Under the pieces are notes generated by a model that worked only from the letters and a program-made list of their open reading frames with translations, did no database searches and was not told where the DNA came from. Positions 1 through 8,995 of a stretch of DNA of 13,532 bases are shown here, piece by piece; position 1 is the stretch's first letter; each line of letters starts with the position of its first letter. The position numbers and the translations under genes are program-made. This DNA comes from JBHIET01 sp046760785 (GTDB lineage: Bacteria; Chloroflexota; Anaerolineae; B4-G1): contig JBHIET010000086.1 in the NCBI GenBank assembly GCA_046760785.1, forward strand, positions 1 through 13,532, in the 5' to 3' direction.

Positions 1-192
1 AAAGGCAAGGCTCTTGCTGTATAACCAGGAGCTTATTTATGCCCAAGTGCACTAGGCTCAGGCCGCATCTTGTTCTACGGCCCAGTAGCAACTGTGGGCG
101 TGCAACGAGTGCGAAAGGGGGGTAGAGATATGATCGCGTAACCGAACGAGTTCGTTGCATCGGGTAAGCAAATACAGGAGAGGAGAAAAGGG

Positions 193-1230
193 ATGAACAG
201 ACAAGCACGAATCTGGATTTCAGCAGTGGCTGGCATGGCACTGGTGGTCCTAGTCCTCCTTGCCGCCGGCGCGACAGCCAGCTCTCCTCCATCTGTAACG
301 TCGGCCACTCAGCCTCAGGCCGTGCACGGTGGCGGCTGGGGCAGCTCTTGGGTGCCGATTACCCAGGGCGAGGCGATCACGTTCAGCCATAACCTGGGCG
401 GCGATCCGGATGATTACGCCGTGGAATTGCGGTTTCTGGATACGGACGGCGGCCTGGGCATCAACCGCCGCTATTACGGCGGCCTGGAGGATAACGGTAA
501 CTGGTACGGTGCGCATTGGCAAAACCTCACGACCAGCACGATCCAGGTCTATCGCCAAATCAGCGACACCGTGGCCGACCGGGTTCGCCTTCGGGTCTGG
601 GTCCCGGCTGGCCCCCCGGATTTTGACAGTCGATGGACGGACATCATTACTGGTCAGACTATTGTCTTCAGCCATAACGTAGGGATCACGGCCACAGACT
701 TGACGGTGAGTCTGTGGTTCAGCAGCGCGAACCAGGGCATCCACAACTTTGGCTACGGCGGGCTGGCGGTTGATACTTCCCACGAGATGCATGGGGCTCA
801 CTGGCACGACCTGACTTCCAACACAGTTCAGGTAACCCGCCACATCAGTGACACCGACATTGAGCAGGTGCGCGTGGTCGTAGTACACGGAGCTACGCCG
901 GACTACGATAGCCTGGGGGCGCCTGGCGGCTGGCAGCCCATCGCGGCTGGCACCAGGTACACGTTCACGCATGGCCTGAACTGGGACCCCAACATGCTGA
1001 TGGTGCGGGGGGAGTGCTTTTCTCCCACAATCGGCGGCATCAGCCAGTGGTTTGCTGGGGGAAATCACGACTGGTTCGTCGGCTGGCAAGGCACGAACTT
1101 GGAGAACCTGACTGGGAATACCGTCCAGGTCTACCGCCAGGCCGATGATCAGATCTGCCCTCAGGTCCGCATTCGCATTTGGAAGCGTAGCAGGCAACTC
1201 TACCTGCCGCTGGCGGTGCGCAACTACTGA
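193..1230 (+). CDS. Secreted protein with three tandem beta-rich repeats
   Basis: 345 residues. The N-terminus is a signal peptide: RQAR basic start, hydrophobic core at about residues 9-27, and a likely Ala-type cleavage near residue 30. Three diverged copies of a ~90-residue unit follow, at about 48-137, 141-231 and 235-330. Each opens with W..I..G....F.H..G and contains a G(A)HW..LT..T(I/V)QV.R core, then ends in VR(L/V/I)R(V/I)W-like strands. The protein ends in LYLPLAVRNY, a C-terminal tail I associate with exported Chloroflexota proteins. The start is supported by GGAG at 182-185, 7 nt before ATG. The function is unknown; the repeated strands suggest an extracellular binding or surface role, which is inference. 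No catalytic motif is visible. The gene is apparently monocistronic, being closed by the hairpin at 1277-1309. A TATGAT at 129-134 could be a -10 box, but I see no matching -35. Confidence 0.85.
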   Translation: MNRQARIWISAVAGMALVVLVLLAAGATASSPPSVTSATQPQAVHGGGWGSSWVPITQGEAITFSHNLGGDPDDYAVELRFLDTDGGLGINRRYYGGLEDNGNWYGAHWQNLTTSTIQVYRQISDTVADRVRLRVWVPAGPPDFDSRWTDIITGQTIVFSHNVGITATDLTVSLWFSSANQGIHNFGYGGLAVDTSHEMHGAHWHDLTSNTVQVTRHISDTDIEQVRVVVVHGATPDYDSLGAPGGWQPIAAGTRYTFTHGLNWDPNMLMVRGECFSPTIGGISQWFAGGNHDWFVGWQGTNLENLTGNTVQVYRQADDQICPQVRIRIWKRSRQLYLPLAVRNY

Positions 1231-1276
1231 GCAAACCGAGGCCGGACGCTGACACAGGCCGACTTTCTCGCCGAAC

Positions 1277-1309
1277 GCGGAGGCCCACCGTGAACGGTGG
1301 GCCTTCCGC
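1277..1309 (+). terminator. Strong intrinsic-terminator-like hairpin after the secreted-repeat gene
   Basis: AGGCCCACCG (1281-1290) pairs perfectly with CGGTGGGCCT (1295-1304) around a TGAA loop. GCGG (1277-1280) and CCGC (1306-1309) extend the stem past one bulged T. It lies 47 bases after the stop of the upstream gene. No clean T-run follows, only TTCCGCTTG, so it may be a weak or factor-assisted terminator. Confidence 0.65.
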
Positions 1310-1338
1310 TTGCCCCCACCCGTTCTCTGTGTTACACT
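1310..1338 (+). promoter_or_regulatory. Sigma-70-type promoter for the ComM-like gene
   Basis: TTGCCC (1310-1315) and TACACT (1333-1338) are separated by 17 bases, the ideal spacing. The expected transcript would begin near 1345, giving a leader of about 20 bases before the ATG at 1366. The -35 box starts at the base immediately after the upstream terminator stem. Confidence 0.55.
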
Positions 1339-1365
1339 ATGAACATCGCACCATCGGAGTTGTGT

Positions 1366-2889
1366 ATGCTTGCCAAAGTCACCAGTTGCGCCCTGCTGGG
1401 ATTGGAGGGCGTCATCGTCGAAGTGGAGGTGGATACCTCCCGTGGGATGCCATCGCTGATCATCGTCGGCCTGCCCGACGCCGCCGTTAAGGAATCGAGC
1501 GAGCGGGTGCGGGCGGCGGTCAAGAACTCCGGCCTCGTTTTTCCCGGCAAGCGCATCACCGTCAACCTGGCCCCGGCCGACATCCGCAAGGCAGGGCCAT
1601 CTTACGACCTGCCCATTGCCGTGGGCGTGCTCATCGCCTCGGAGCAAGCCTGGCCCCAGGCGGTCGAGGACGCGCTCTTCGTCGGCGAACTCTCCCTCGA
1701 TGGCTCCGTGCGCCACATCAACGGCGTCCTGCCCATCGCAGCGGTGGCGCATCAGCAAGGTATCCATCGCGTCTTCGTCCCCGCGTGCGATGCCCCCGAG
1801 GCGGCCCTGATTGACGGGCTGGAGATCATCCCGGTCGAGCACCTGGGCCAACTGGCCGCTCACCTGCAGGGGCTGCGCTCGATCCCGCCCTACGAGCCCG
1901 ACCTGGACCCATCCTCGCTGCCGGCCCCGCCGTATGCGGCGGACTTTGCGGAGATCAAAGGGCAGGAGCACGTCAAACGGGCGCTGGAGGTGGCTGCGGC
2001 GGGAGGCCACAACGTCCTGATGACCGGCCCCCCTGGCGCAGGCAAGACACTGCTGGCCCGCTCGATGCCCTCCATCCTGCCCACGATGACCATTGAGGAA
2101 TCGTTGGAGGTGACGAAGATTTACAGCATCGCGGGGCTGTTGCCGCCGGACATCCCCCTCATCCGACACCGCCCCTTCCGTGCTCCCCACCACACCATCA
2201 GCAACGCCGGACTGGTCGGTGGCGGGCACTGGCCACGCCCCGGCGAGATCAGCCTGGCCCACCGGGGGGTGCTCTTCCTGGACGAGCTGCCCGAGTTCGG
2301 CTCGCGTACGCTGGAGGGGCTGCGGCAGCCGCTGGAAGACGGCATGGTCTCCATCGCCCGGTCCACCGGCACGCTGAACTTCCCGGCTCGCCTCATGCTC
2401 GTCGCGGCGATGAACCCCTGTCCCTGCGGCTACTACGGTGACCCGGTGCGCGAGTGTACCTGCAGTCTGGCGACCATCAGCCGCTACCAGAAGCGCATCT
2501 CCGGTCCGCTGCTGGACCGCATTGACATCCACATCGAGGTACCACGAGTGGACTACGACAAGCTGACCGACGAGCGGCTGGGGGAGCCATCGGAGGTGAT
2601 CCGGGGGCGGGTGGAGCAGGCGCGGGAGGCGCAGCGGAAGCGCTTCGCGGGCACGCCACTTTCTTGCAACGCGGATATGGGGCCGACCGAAGTGCGGAAG
2701 ATCTGCCGTCTCGGCGAGACGGGCCGGGGGCTGGTGAGGGCGGCGATGCAGCAACTCCAGATGAGCGCCCGCGCCTTCCACCGCATCCTCAAGCTGGCGC
2801 GCACGATTGCGGACCTGGCGGGCAGCGAGCGCATCGAGACCGCCCACTTGGCCGAGGCCATCCAGTACCGGCCGCGGCGGGTGGCTTGA
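1366..2889 (+). CDS. comM: YifB/ComM-family Mg-chelatase-like AAA+ ATPase
   Basis: 507 residues, the usual length for the family. An N-terminal S5-like/Lon-protease-like fold (about 1-170, with the conserved GLPDAAVKES segment) precedes a Mg-chelatase AAA+ module. Walker A GPPGAGKT is at residues 221-228 and Walker B FLDEL at 304-308 (D306, E307). Paired cysteines C352/C354 and C364/C366 lie in the MNPCPCG...CTC loop typical of YifB proteins. The C-terminal helical Mg-chelatase domain ends in ETAHLAEAIQYR. In Vibrio, ComM is a hexameric helicase that drives branch migration when incoming DNA is integrated during natural transformation; a similar recombination role is likely here but not shown. 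I chose ATG 1366 over an in-frame ATG at 1297 because GGAG lies at 1356-1359, the promoter points to it, and MLAKVTS is the family N-terminus. Confidence 0.93.
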   Translation: MLAKVTSCALLGLEGVIVEVEVDTSRGMPSLIIVGLPDAAVKESSERVRAAVKNSGLVFPGKRITVNLAPADIRKAGPSYDLPIAVGVLIASEQAWPQAVEDALFVGELSLDGSVRHINGVLPIAAVAHQQGIHRVFVPACDAPEAALIDGLEIIPVEHLGQLAAHLQGLRSIPPYEPDLDPSSLPAPPYAADFAEIKGQEHVKRALEVAAAGGHNVLMTGPPGAGKTLLARSMPSILPTMTIEESLEVTKIYSIAGLLPPDIPLIRHRPFRAPHHTISNAGLVGGGHWPRPGEISLAHRGVLFLDELPEFGSRTLEGLRQPLEDGMVSIARSTGTLNFPARLMLVAAMNPCPCGYYGDPVRECTCSLATISRYQKRISGPLLDRIDIHIEVPRVDYDKLTDERLGEPSEVIRGRVEQAREAQRKRFAGTPLSCNADMGPTEVRKICRLGETGRGLVRAAMQQLQMSARAFHRILKLARTIADLAGSERIETAHLAEAIQYRPRRVA

Positions 2890-3100
2890 GGGAGCGCTCG
2901 ACATCCCCTAACTCACCTGGGCAGGCGCAGTCTACACGATTGCCCGTAGAGGCCCTTGCATCTTCGCCAGCAGCACGGTAACTCAAATCCCAATGTCGCC
3001 ATCCCAACGCTTTCCCGTCGTGGTTTCTGCCAGAGGCTACCTGCTCCGGTTTCGCTTGTTCTTTCCCCTGAGGCACTTCGCGCTCCCGGCCTCTTTGCGG

Positions 3101-3130
3101 TATAATAATTACAAACCTGTGTTTGGAGGG
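3101..3130 (+). promoter_or_regulatory. gyrA -10 box and ribosome binding site
   Basis: A consensus TATAAT lies at 3101-3106. No good -35 is visible at the standard distance; TTCGCG at 3077-3082 with an 18-base spacer is the best candidate. The leader would be about 20 bases. GGAGGG at 3125-3130 sits 5 bases before a TTG codon at 3136 and fixes that non-ATG start. The rest of the 2890-3100 gap shows no gene or clear structure. Confidence 0.6.
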
Positions 3131-3135
3131 CATAC

Positions 3136-5625
3136 TTGGAAATCGGCACCGTACAATCGGTAGACATCGAACGTGAGATGCGCGGCGCTTACCTGGACTA
3201 CGCGATGAGCGTCATCGTCGCGCGCGCCCTGCCCGACGCCCACGATGGCCTCAAGCCAGTCCAGCGTCGCATCCTCTACGCCATGCACGACATGGGCCTG
3301 CGGCCCGACACCCAGTACAAGAAATCGGCCCGCATTGTCGGCGAGGTGCTGGGCAAGTACCACCCCCACGGCGACTCGGCGGTCTACGACGCGATGGCGC
3401 GGATGGCCCAGGATTTCTCCTTGCGCTACCCCTTGGTGGACGGGCAGGGGAACTTTGGCTCGGTGGACGGCGACAGCCCCGCCGCGATGCGCTACACCGA
3501 GGCTCGCCTGAACCGCATCGCCACCGAACTCCTGCTCGACATCGAGAAAGACACTGTAGATTGGGTGGACAACTTCGACGGCACGCTGCAGGAGCCCTCG
3601 GCGCTCCCGGCTCGCTTGCCCAACCTGCTGGTCAACGGCTCCTCCGGCATCGCCGTCGGCATGTCGACCAACATCCCACCCCACAACCTGGGGGAGACAT
3701 GTGACGCGCTGAGCTATTTGATTGATCGCTGGGACGGGTTGGACGAGGTGACGGTCGAGGACCTGATGCAGTGCCTCGAGGGGCCTGATTTCCCCACCGG
3801 CGGCGTCATCGTCGGGCGGGAAGGAATTATGCAGGCCTATGCCACTGGCCGCGGACGGCTCCTTGTGCGGGCGATGACCCACATTGAGGAGATGCCCGGT
3901 GGTCGTCACCGCATCGTCATCACCGAGTTGCCCTACCAGACCAATAAGTCGTCCCTGCTGGAGCGCATCGCTACGCTTGTTCGCTCTGGCCGGCTTGATA
4001 CCATCTCCGACCTGCGGGATGAGTCGGACCGGCGTGGGATGAGCATCATCATCGAACTTAAGCGCGGCGCACAACCGCGCAAGACGCTCAATCAACTCTT
4101 CAAATACACTCCCCTTCAGGCCACCTTCGGCGTGCAGATGCTGGCGCTGGTGAATGGTGAACCGCGTCTGTTGAGCCTCAAGCGGGCGCTGCAACTCTAC
4201 ATCGAGCACCGCCACGACGTGCTGACCCGCCGCACGCGCTACGAACTGGAGAAAGCTCGCCACCGCGCCCACATCCTCGAAGGCCTCAAGGCTGCTCTTG
4301 ACCGCCTGGATGCTGTCATCCAGACCATCCGCCAGTCGCCCGACGCTGACGTCGCTCGTGAACGGCTGATGGAGCGCTTCGAACTGACGGAGGTCCAGGC
4401 TCAAGCGATTCTGGATATGCAACTGCGACGGTTGGCCGCGTTAGAGCGCCAGAAGATCGAGGACGAATATCTGGAGTTGATCGAGCGCATCGCCTACTTG
4501 GAGGATCTGTTGGCCTCGCCGCGCAAGATCCTGCACTTGATCAAGGAGGAGTTGGCCGACTTGAGGCAATCCTACGGCGACGGTCGCCGCACGCGTATCG
4601 TCAAGGAGGAGATGGAGTTCGAGGAGGAGGACCTGGTCGTCGAAGAGGACGTGCTGGTCACCATCACGCAGCGCGGCTACATTAAGCGCGTGCCGCTGGA
4701 AGCCTATCGCGCCCAGGGGCGCGGCGGGCGTGGAGTGATCGGGATGACCACCCGCGATGAGGACGCCATCCTGTACCTATTCTCCGCCCACACCCTCGAC
4801 TCCATCCTGTTCTTCAGCAACTGGGGCAAGGTCTACCAGGAGCGCATCTACCAGATTCCCAGCGCCGACCGCACTGCCAAGGGCTTGCTGCTGGCCGGCA
4901 TCCTCGCCCTCGGCGCCGACGAACAGATCACGGCGGCCGTGGCCGTGCCGAATTCCGATGACGATGGCTATCTGATGATGGTCACGCGCCAGGGCCGGGC
5001 CAAACGCGTCGAGTTGACCGAGTTCAGCAGCGTGCGTCCCAGCGGGTTGATCGCCATACGCCTGGAGGAAGGGGACGAATTGGGCTGGGTCAGTATGACA
5101 CCGGGCGATCAGGATGTCATCATCGTAACCGAGCAGGGGCAGGCACTGCGTTTTCGCGAGGAGACGGTGCGCGTGATGGGGCGCAACGCCGCCGGTGTCA
5201 ACGCCATTAAGCTGGACGCGCGGGATCGGGTCTGCAGCGCGGGCGTCGTCAAAGGGCCAGAGGCTGACCTGCTGGTTGTCACGACCAAAGGATACGGTAA
5301 GCGTACACCCTTGAGCGAGTTCTCGGTGAAGGGACGTTATGGGAAGGGAGTACGCTGCCTGGGTGGCAGGCGGGAGCACACTGGCGTCATCGCTGCCGCC
5401 CGCGTGGTGCATCCCGACGACGAAGTCACGCTTATCTCGTCAGGAGGTATGGTGCTGCGCACCACTGTGGCTGACATTCCCCAGATGGGACGGGCGACCC
5501 GGGGTTCGAAGGTGATGGAGTTAAAGGGAGGGGACAACGTGGCATCGGTGGCCGTGGTGGAGGGCAAAAACCGACCAGCCTCGAAACGGAAGAATAGGGA
5601 GTCCGGCGGCTGGATGACCCATTGA
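3136..5625 (+). CDS. gyrA: DNA gyrase subunit A
   Basis: 829 residues, starting at TTG. GyrA forms the A2B2 gyrase that introduces negative supercoils. The breakage-reunion domain covers about residues 6-490, with the catalytic tyrosine Y120 in AAMRYTEARL. The C-terminal beta-pinwheel domain covers about 500-812. The GyrA box is QGRGGRG at 527-533 (Escherichia coli: QRRGGKG), which favours gyrase A over ParC, as does the full pinwheel. The quinolone-determining positions carry S81 and D85 (equivalents of S83 and D87), the usual susceptible pair. An acidic run near 493-505 precedes the pinwheel. The last ~17 residues (RPASKRKNRESGGWMTH) are basic and unlike a usual GyrA end. The sequence under them reads in another frame into a methyltransferase-like scrap, so the native 3' end may have been replaced. 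gyrB is not in the window. Confidence 0.96.
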   Translation: MEIGTVQSVDIEREMRGAYLDYAMSVIVARALPDAHDGLKPVQRRILYAMHDMGLRPDTQYKKSARIVGEVLGKYHPHGDSAVYDAMARMAQDFSLRYPLVDGQGNFGSVDGDSPAAMRYTEARLNRIATELLLDIEKDTVDWVDNFDGTLQEPSALPARLPNLLVNGSSGIAVGMSTNIPPHNLGETCDALSYLIDRWDGLDEVTVEDLMQCLEGPDFPTGGVIVGREGIMQAYATGRGRLLVRAMTHIEEMPGGRHRIVITELPYQTNKSSLLERIATLVRSGRLDTISDLRDESDRRGMSIIIELKRGAQPRKTLNQLFKYTPLQATFGVQMLALVNGEPRLLSLKRALQLYIEHRHDVLTRRTRYELEKARHRAHILEGLKAALDRLDAVIQTIRQSPDADVARERLMERFELTEVQAQAILDMQLRRLAALERQKIEDEYLELIERIAYLEDLLASPRKILHLIKEELADLRQSYGDGRRTRIVKEEMEFEEEDLVVEEDVLVTITQRGYIKRVPLEAYRAQGRGGRGVIGMTTRDEDAILYLFSAHTLDSILFFSNWGKVYQERIYQIPSADRTAKGLLLAGILALGADEQITAAVAVPNSDDDGYLMMVTRQGRAKRVELTEFSSVRPSGLIAIRLEEGDELGWVSMTPGDQDVIIVTEQGQALRFREETVRVMGRNAAGVNAIKLDARDRVCSAGVVKGPEADLLVVTTKGYGKRTPLSEFSVKGRYGKGVRCLGGRREHTGVIAAARVVHPDDEVTLISSGGMVLRTTVADIPQMGRATRGSKVMELKGGDNVASVAVVEGKNRPASKRKNRESGGWMTH

Positions 5626-5948
5626 TCACACGTGGCCCATACAGCATCGTGCGCCATCCGCAGTTCTTGTCGGCCATCGGCGTGATCTTCTTCGCAGCAC
5701 GGGTCTTTCCCGGTGAGTTCTATTTCGGGCCGAACCCAGATTCGGACGTGGATGTGATGGTCGTGGTGGCCTGGGAGGAGGAACGGCTACCCGATGGGTT
5801 CTATCGCTCAATGTACTGTGACCCGCGCTGGGAGAGAATCATAGACTTGGCCACGGACGTCAACCTGGATTTCGGTATCTACATTTCCCCTATAGTAATC
5901 GGGAGCTCCCGTTTTGAGGAATGGAGCCCCCTGATGCACAGTGTATGA
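5622..5948 (+). pseudogene. Chimeric remnant: ICMT-like motif fused to a headless minimal nucleotidyltransferase
   Basis: A 108-codon ORF that can start at TTG 5622, overlapping the gyrA stop by 4 bases, with no good ribosome binding site. Residues 3-25 (TRGPYSIVRHPQFLS...) match the signature G-P-Y-x-x-V-R-H-P-x-[YF]-L of isoprenylcysteine carboxyl methyltransferase-like membrane enzymes; nothing else of such an enzyme is present. From about residue 32 the ORF becomes a minimal nucleotidyltransferase (MNT, NTP_transf_2). It has PDSDVDVMVVV (D42, D44 metal ligands) and then the WEEERLP, DPRW and ISP.VI...RF..WSPL segments of this family. The N-terminal helix and GS motif of the MNT are missing. 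The ORF also stops soon after WSPL, a little short of where I expect the end. It sits 17 bases before the HEPN gene, the normal place for the MNT antitoxin, so it is probably a dead antitoxin. Confidence 0.6.
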
Positions 5949-5965
5949 CGTGAGGGAGTGGAGTT

Positions 5966-6400
5966 ATGGAGTCCGAGAGATTAAGTTATGTCGAGATTTA
6001 CCTCGACCTGGCAATCGAGAAGCTTGATGTCGCGCATGAATTGTTGAATCTGTCGCGGTTTGATGACACGGTGTCCAAGGCTTATTACGCGATGTTCTAC
6101 GCCGCCGGGCCAGCACTGTTGACGGCCGGCATCGTGGATGTACACAAGCACGCCGGTGTTATCTCGTTTTTTGGAGAGCAGTTCGTCAAGACCGGCAAGG
6201 TAGATCGGCGCTACAGCAGAATCTTATCTCGTGCTCTGGACGCCCGATTGGATGCAGACTATGACCCAAGGAAACGGGCCGGTCGTGAGGACGCAGAACA
6301 GGCCATCGCCCGTGCCGAGGTCTTTCTCGCCAAAGCGCGGGAAATCGTAGCTGAGGCCGTGGGGCCGGAGGTGATGGGAGATGTGGGCTGGTCTGCCTGA
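5966..6400 (+). CDS. HEPN-domain protein, UPF0332 (COG1895) family
   Basis: 144 residues and all-helical in appearance. The family core SKAYYAMFYAA is at residues 37-47, the KHAGV...F...FVKTG segment at 61-77, and the R..ADYDP motif at 94-101. C-terminal helices run from about 106 to 132. HEPN proteins of this type are usually the toxin or RNase-like partner of an upstream minimal nucleotidyltransferase. Here the partner is a truncated remnant, so the module may be orphaned. No canonical Rx4-6H RNase motif is obvious, as is common in UPF0332, so RNase activity is not implied. GGGAG at 5954-5958 lies 7 bases before the ATG. The 3' end overlaps the next gene by 20 bases, implying translational coupling. 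Confidence 0.85.
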   Translation: MESERLSYVEIYLDLAIEKLDVAHELLNLSRFDDTVSKAYYAMFYAAGPALLTAGIVDVHKHAGVISFFGEQFVKTGKVDRRYSRILSRALDARLDADYDPRKRAGREDAEQAIARAEVFLAKAREIVAEAVGPEVMGDVGWSA

Positions 6401-7745
6401 GCGCCGTCCCGGCCAACTATGGGCCTTTATGCCGGAACCGGAGGCCGACCTGCTGGCGGAGACGCTGGTGGCTTTCGCCAACTCCGACGGTGGCACCATC
6501 GTCATTGGCGTGGACGAGGCAGGGCGAGCCACCGGGCAGGCCTATGCAGATGAGGTCGAGGTGGCACTGCGGGCCGCGGTGCGGGAGTGCCGCCCACCAG
6601 TGGAGGCCCGCTGGCATCAGGCGGCGGCTGGGAAGGATCTGGTTTTCGCCATCGTCGTCGCCCGCAGCCCCGAACTCCACAGCCTGGCCGACGGGCGTGT
6701 GCTGGTCCGCACCGGCGAGGAGAACCGTCCCCTCAGCGGCGACGAGATTCGCCAACTGGCCGCCACCAAGTCCACCGGCGATTTCGAGGCGGAACTCGCG
6801 CCTGGAGCGCGGCGGGAGGACTTCGACGATGAGGTGATCGCCGAGTTCATCGCGAAATGGCAGGAACGCCAACGCCGCGAATGGACACGCTCCGTGGACG
6901 ACTTGCTGCTCGATGTGGGAGGCGTGGATGAGGACGATCGTCCCACCGTCGCAGGTGTACTGCTGTTCGCCCGTAATCCTCAGGCGTTCCTACCGCAGAG
7001 TGGGCTGACCTTCGTCAAGTTCATCGGCACGCTGCCCCGGGGTGAGTCCGGGCAGCCGGGCTATGGCCGCCGTGAGGAGATCGGGGGCCCTCTGGCGCGC
7101 ATCATCCAGCGCACCTGGGAAGTCGTGGGCGAGGAGATGCGCACCGGCGCGGTCGTCACCGGGCTTGAGCGGGAGGAACTCACCGAGTATCCGGTCGCAG
7201 CCGTGCGCGAGGCGCTGATCAACGCCATTGCGCACCGGGACTACCGGTTGGGTGGGCGACGCATCGAGGTGCGCATATTTGCTGACCGTATGGAGATCAC
7301 CAGCCCGGGGGGGCTGCCAGGCTTCATCACCGTGGACAACATCGTCGAGGAGCACTTCTCGCGCAACCCGCGCATCGTCTCCGGCCTGTACCAGTGGGGC
7401 TACATCGAGGAACTGGGGCTGGGCGTGGACCTGATGATCGAGGAAATGGTACGAGCCGGTCATCCTCCACCCAAGTTCAAGGACACCCCCTACTCCTTCA
7501 CCGTCACGCTCTACAACGTCCGCGAGCGCGCCCCCCTGCCCGGCTGGACGCGCACGATGAACGAGCGACAGGCCAGGGCGTTGGCCTACGTGCAGGAGCA
7601 CGGTCGCGTCACCAACCGCGAGTATCGCAGCCTCTGCCCCGACGTCAGCGCCGAGACGCTGCGGCTCGATCTGGTGGATTTGGTGGAGCGGGGGGTTTTG
7701 CTGAAAATCGGGGCCAAGAAGGGGACGTATTACATATTGAAATAG
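6381..7745 (+). CDS. Schlafen AlbA-2 / GHKL-like ATPase / winged-helix protein (COG2865-type)
   Basis: 454 residues. The N-terminal AlbA_2 (Schlafen-type) domain, about 18-125, shows AETLVAFANSDGG (26-38) and the IGVDEAGRATG strand-turn. The usual acidic EFK motif just upstream is replaced by QLWAFMP. A middle-to-C-terminal HATPase_c_4-like region has the N-box EALINAIAHRDY (277-288, N281) and EITSPGGLPG (305-314). A winged helix covers about 394-454 and ends in KGTYYILK. Such proteins are annotated as predicted transcriptional regulators or RecG-like, and related Schlafen domains occur in defence proteins; the activity here is unproven. GGAGG at 6367-6371 supports ATG 6381, inside the HEPN gene. 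The TCCCAAA box cluster just downstream is a plausible binding site (inference). Confidence 0.85.
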   Translation: MWAGLPERRPGQLWAFMPEPEADLLAETLVAFANSDGGTIVIGVDEAGRATGQAYADEVEVALRAAVRECRPPVEARWHQAAAGKDLVFAIVVARSPELHSLADGRVLVRTGEENRPLSGDEIRQLAATKSTGDFEAELAPGARREDFDDEVIAEFIAKWQERQRREWTRSVDDLLLDVGGVDEDDRPTVAGVLLFARNPQAFLPQSGLTFVKFIGTLPRGESGQPGYGRREEIGGPLARIIQRTWEVVGEEMRTGAVVTGLEREELTEYPVAAVREALINAIAHRDYRLGGRRIEVRIFADRMEITSPGGLPGFITVDNIVEEHFSRNPRIVSGLYQWGYIEELGLGVDLMIEEMVRAGHPPPKFKDTPYSFTVTLYNVRERAPLPGWTRTMNERQARALAYVQEHGRVTNREYRSLCPDVSAETLRLDLVDLVERGVLLKIGAKKGTYYILK

Positions 7746-7792
7746 TTTATCCCAAATTTATCCCAAATCGCATTTGGGATATTTTGTCCCAA
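7746..7792. promoter_or_regulatory. Cluster of TCCCAAA boxes, operator or terminator
   Basis: TTTATCCCAAA occurs twice back to back (7746-7756, 7757-7767). Next come an inverted copy, ATTTGGGATA (7772-7781), and a partial fourth copy, TTTGTCCCAA (7783-7792). ATCCCAAAT (7760-7768) and ATTTGGGAT (7772-7780) form a 9-bp stem around CGC, followed by ATTTT, so it could be an intrinsic terminator for the AlbA-2 gene. The tandem copies look more like a multi-site operator upstream of the acyl-CoA dehydrogenase. Confidence 0.6.
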
Positions 7793-7821
7793 GCCGCCAT
7801 TCAGTCAAGGAGGAATTCCAA

Positions 7822-8991
<1,170 letters not shown>

Positions 8992-8995
8992 ACCG

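Noticed and set aside
139..158. Short palindrome around GAACGAGTTC upstream of the secreted-protein gene
   Set aside because: The arms are only 3-5 bases and overlap; too weak to call an operator.
1297..1365. Upstream in-frame start for the ComM-like protein
   Set aside because: It would lie inside the terminator stem and upstream of the promoter -10; ATG 1366 has a well-placed GGAG and the family N-terminus.
250..2904. 884-codon open frame on the minus strand, opposite the secreted-repeat gene and comM
   Set aside because: It spans two well-supported + strand genes and their terminator/promoter, has low-complexity composition and no domain motif; long antisense frames arise from C/G-ending codons in GC-rich DNA.
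3109..4422. 437-codon minus-strand frame opposite gyrA
   Set aside because: The same codon-bias shadow; gyrA on the + strand is unambiguous.
3136..5625. Topoisomerase IV subunit A (ParC) instead of gyrase A
   Set aside because: A full beta-pinwheel with a GyrA-box-like QGRGGRG at 527-533 favours gyrase A.
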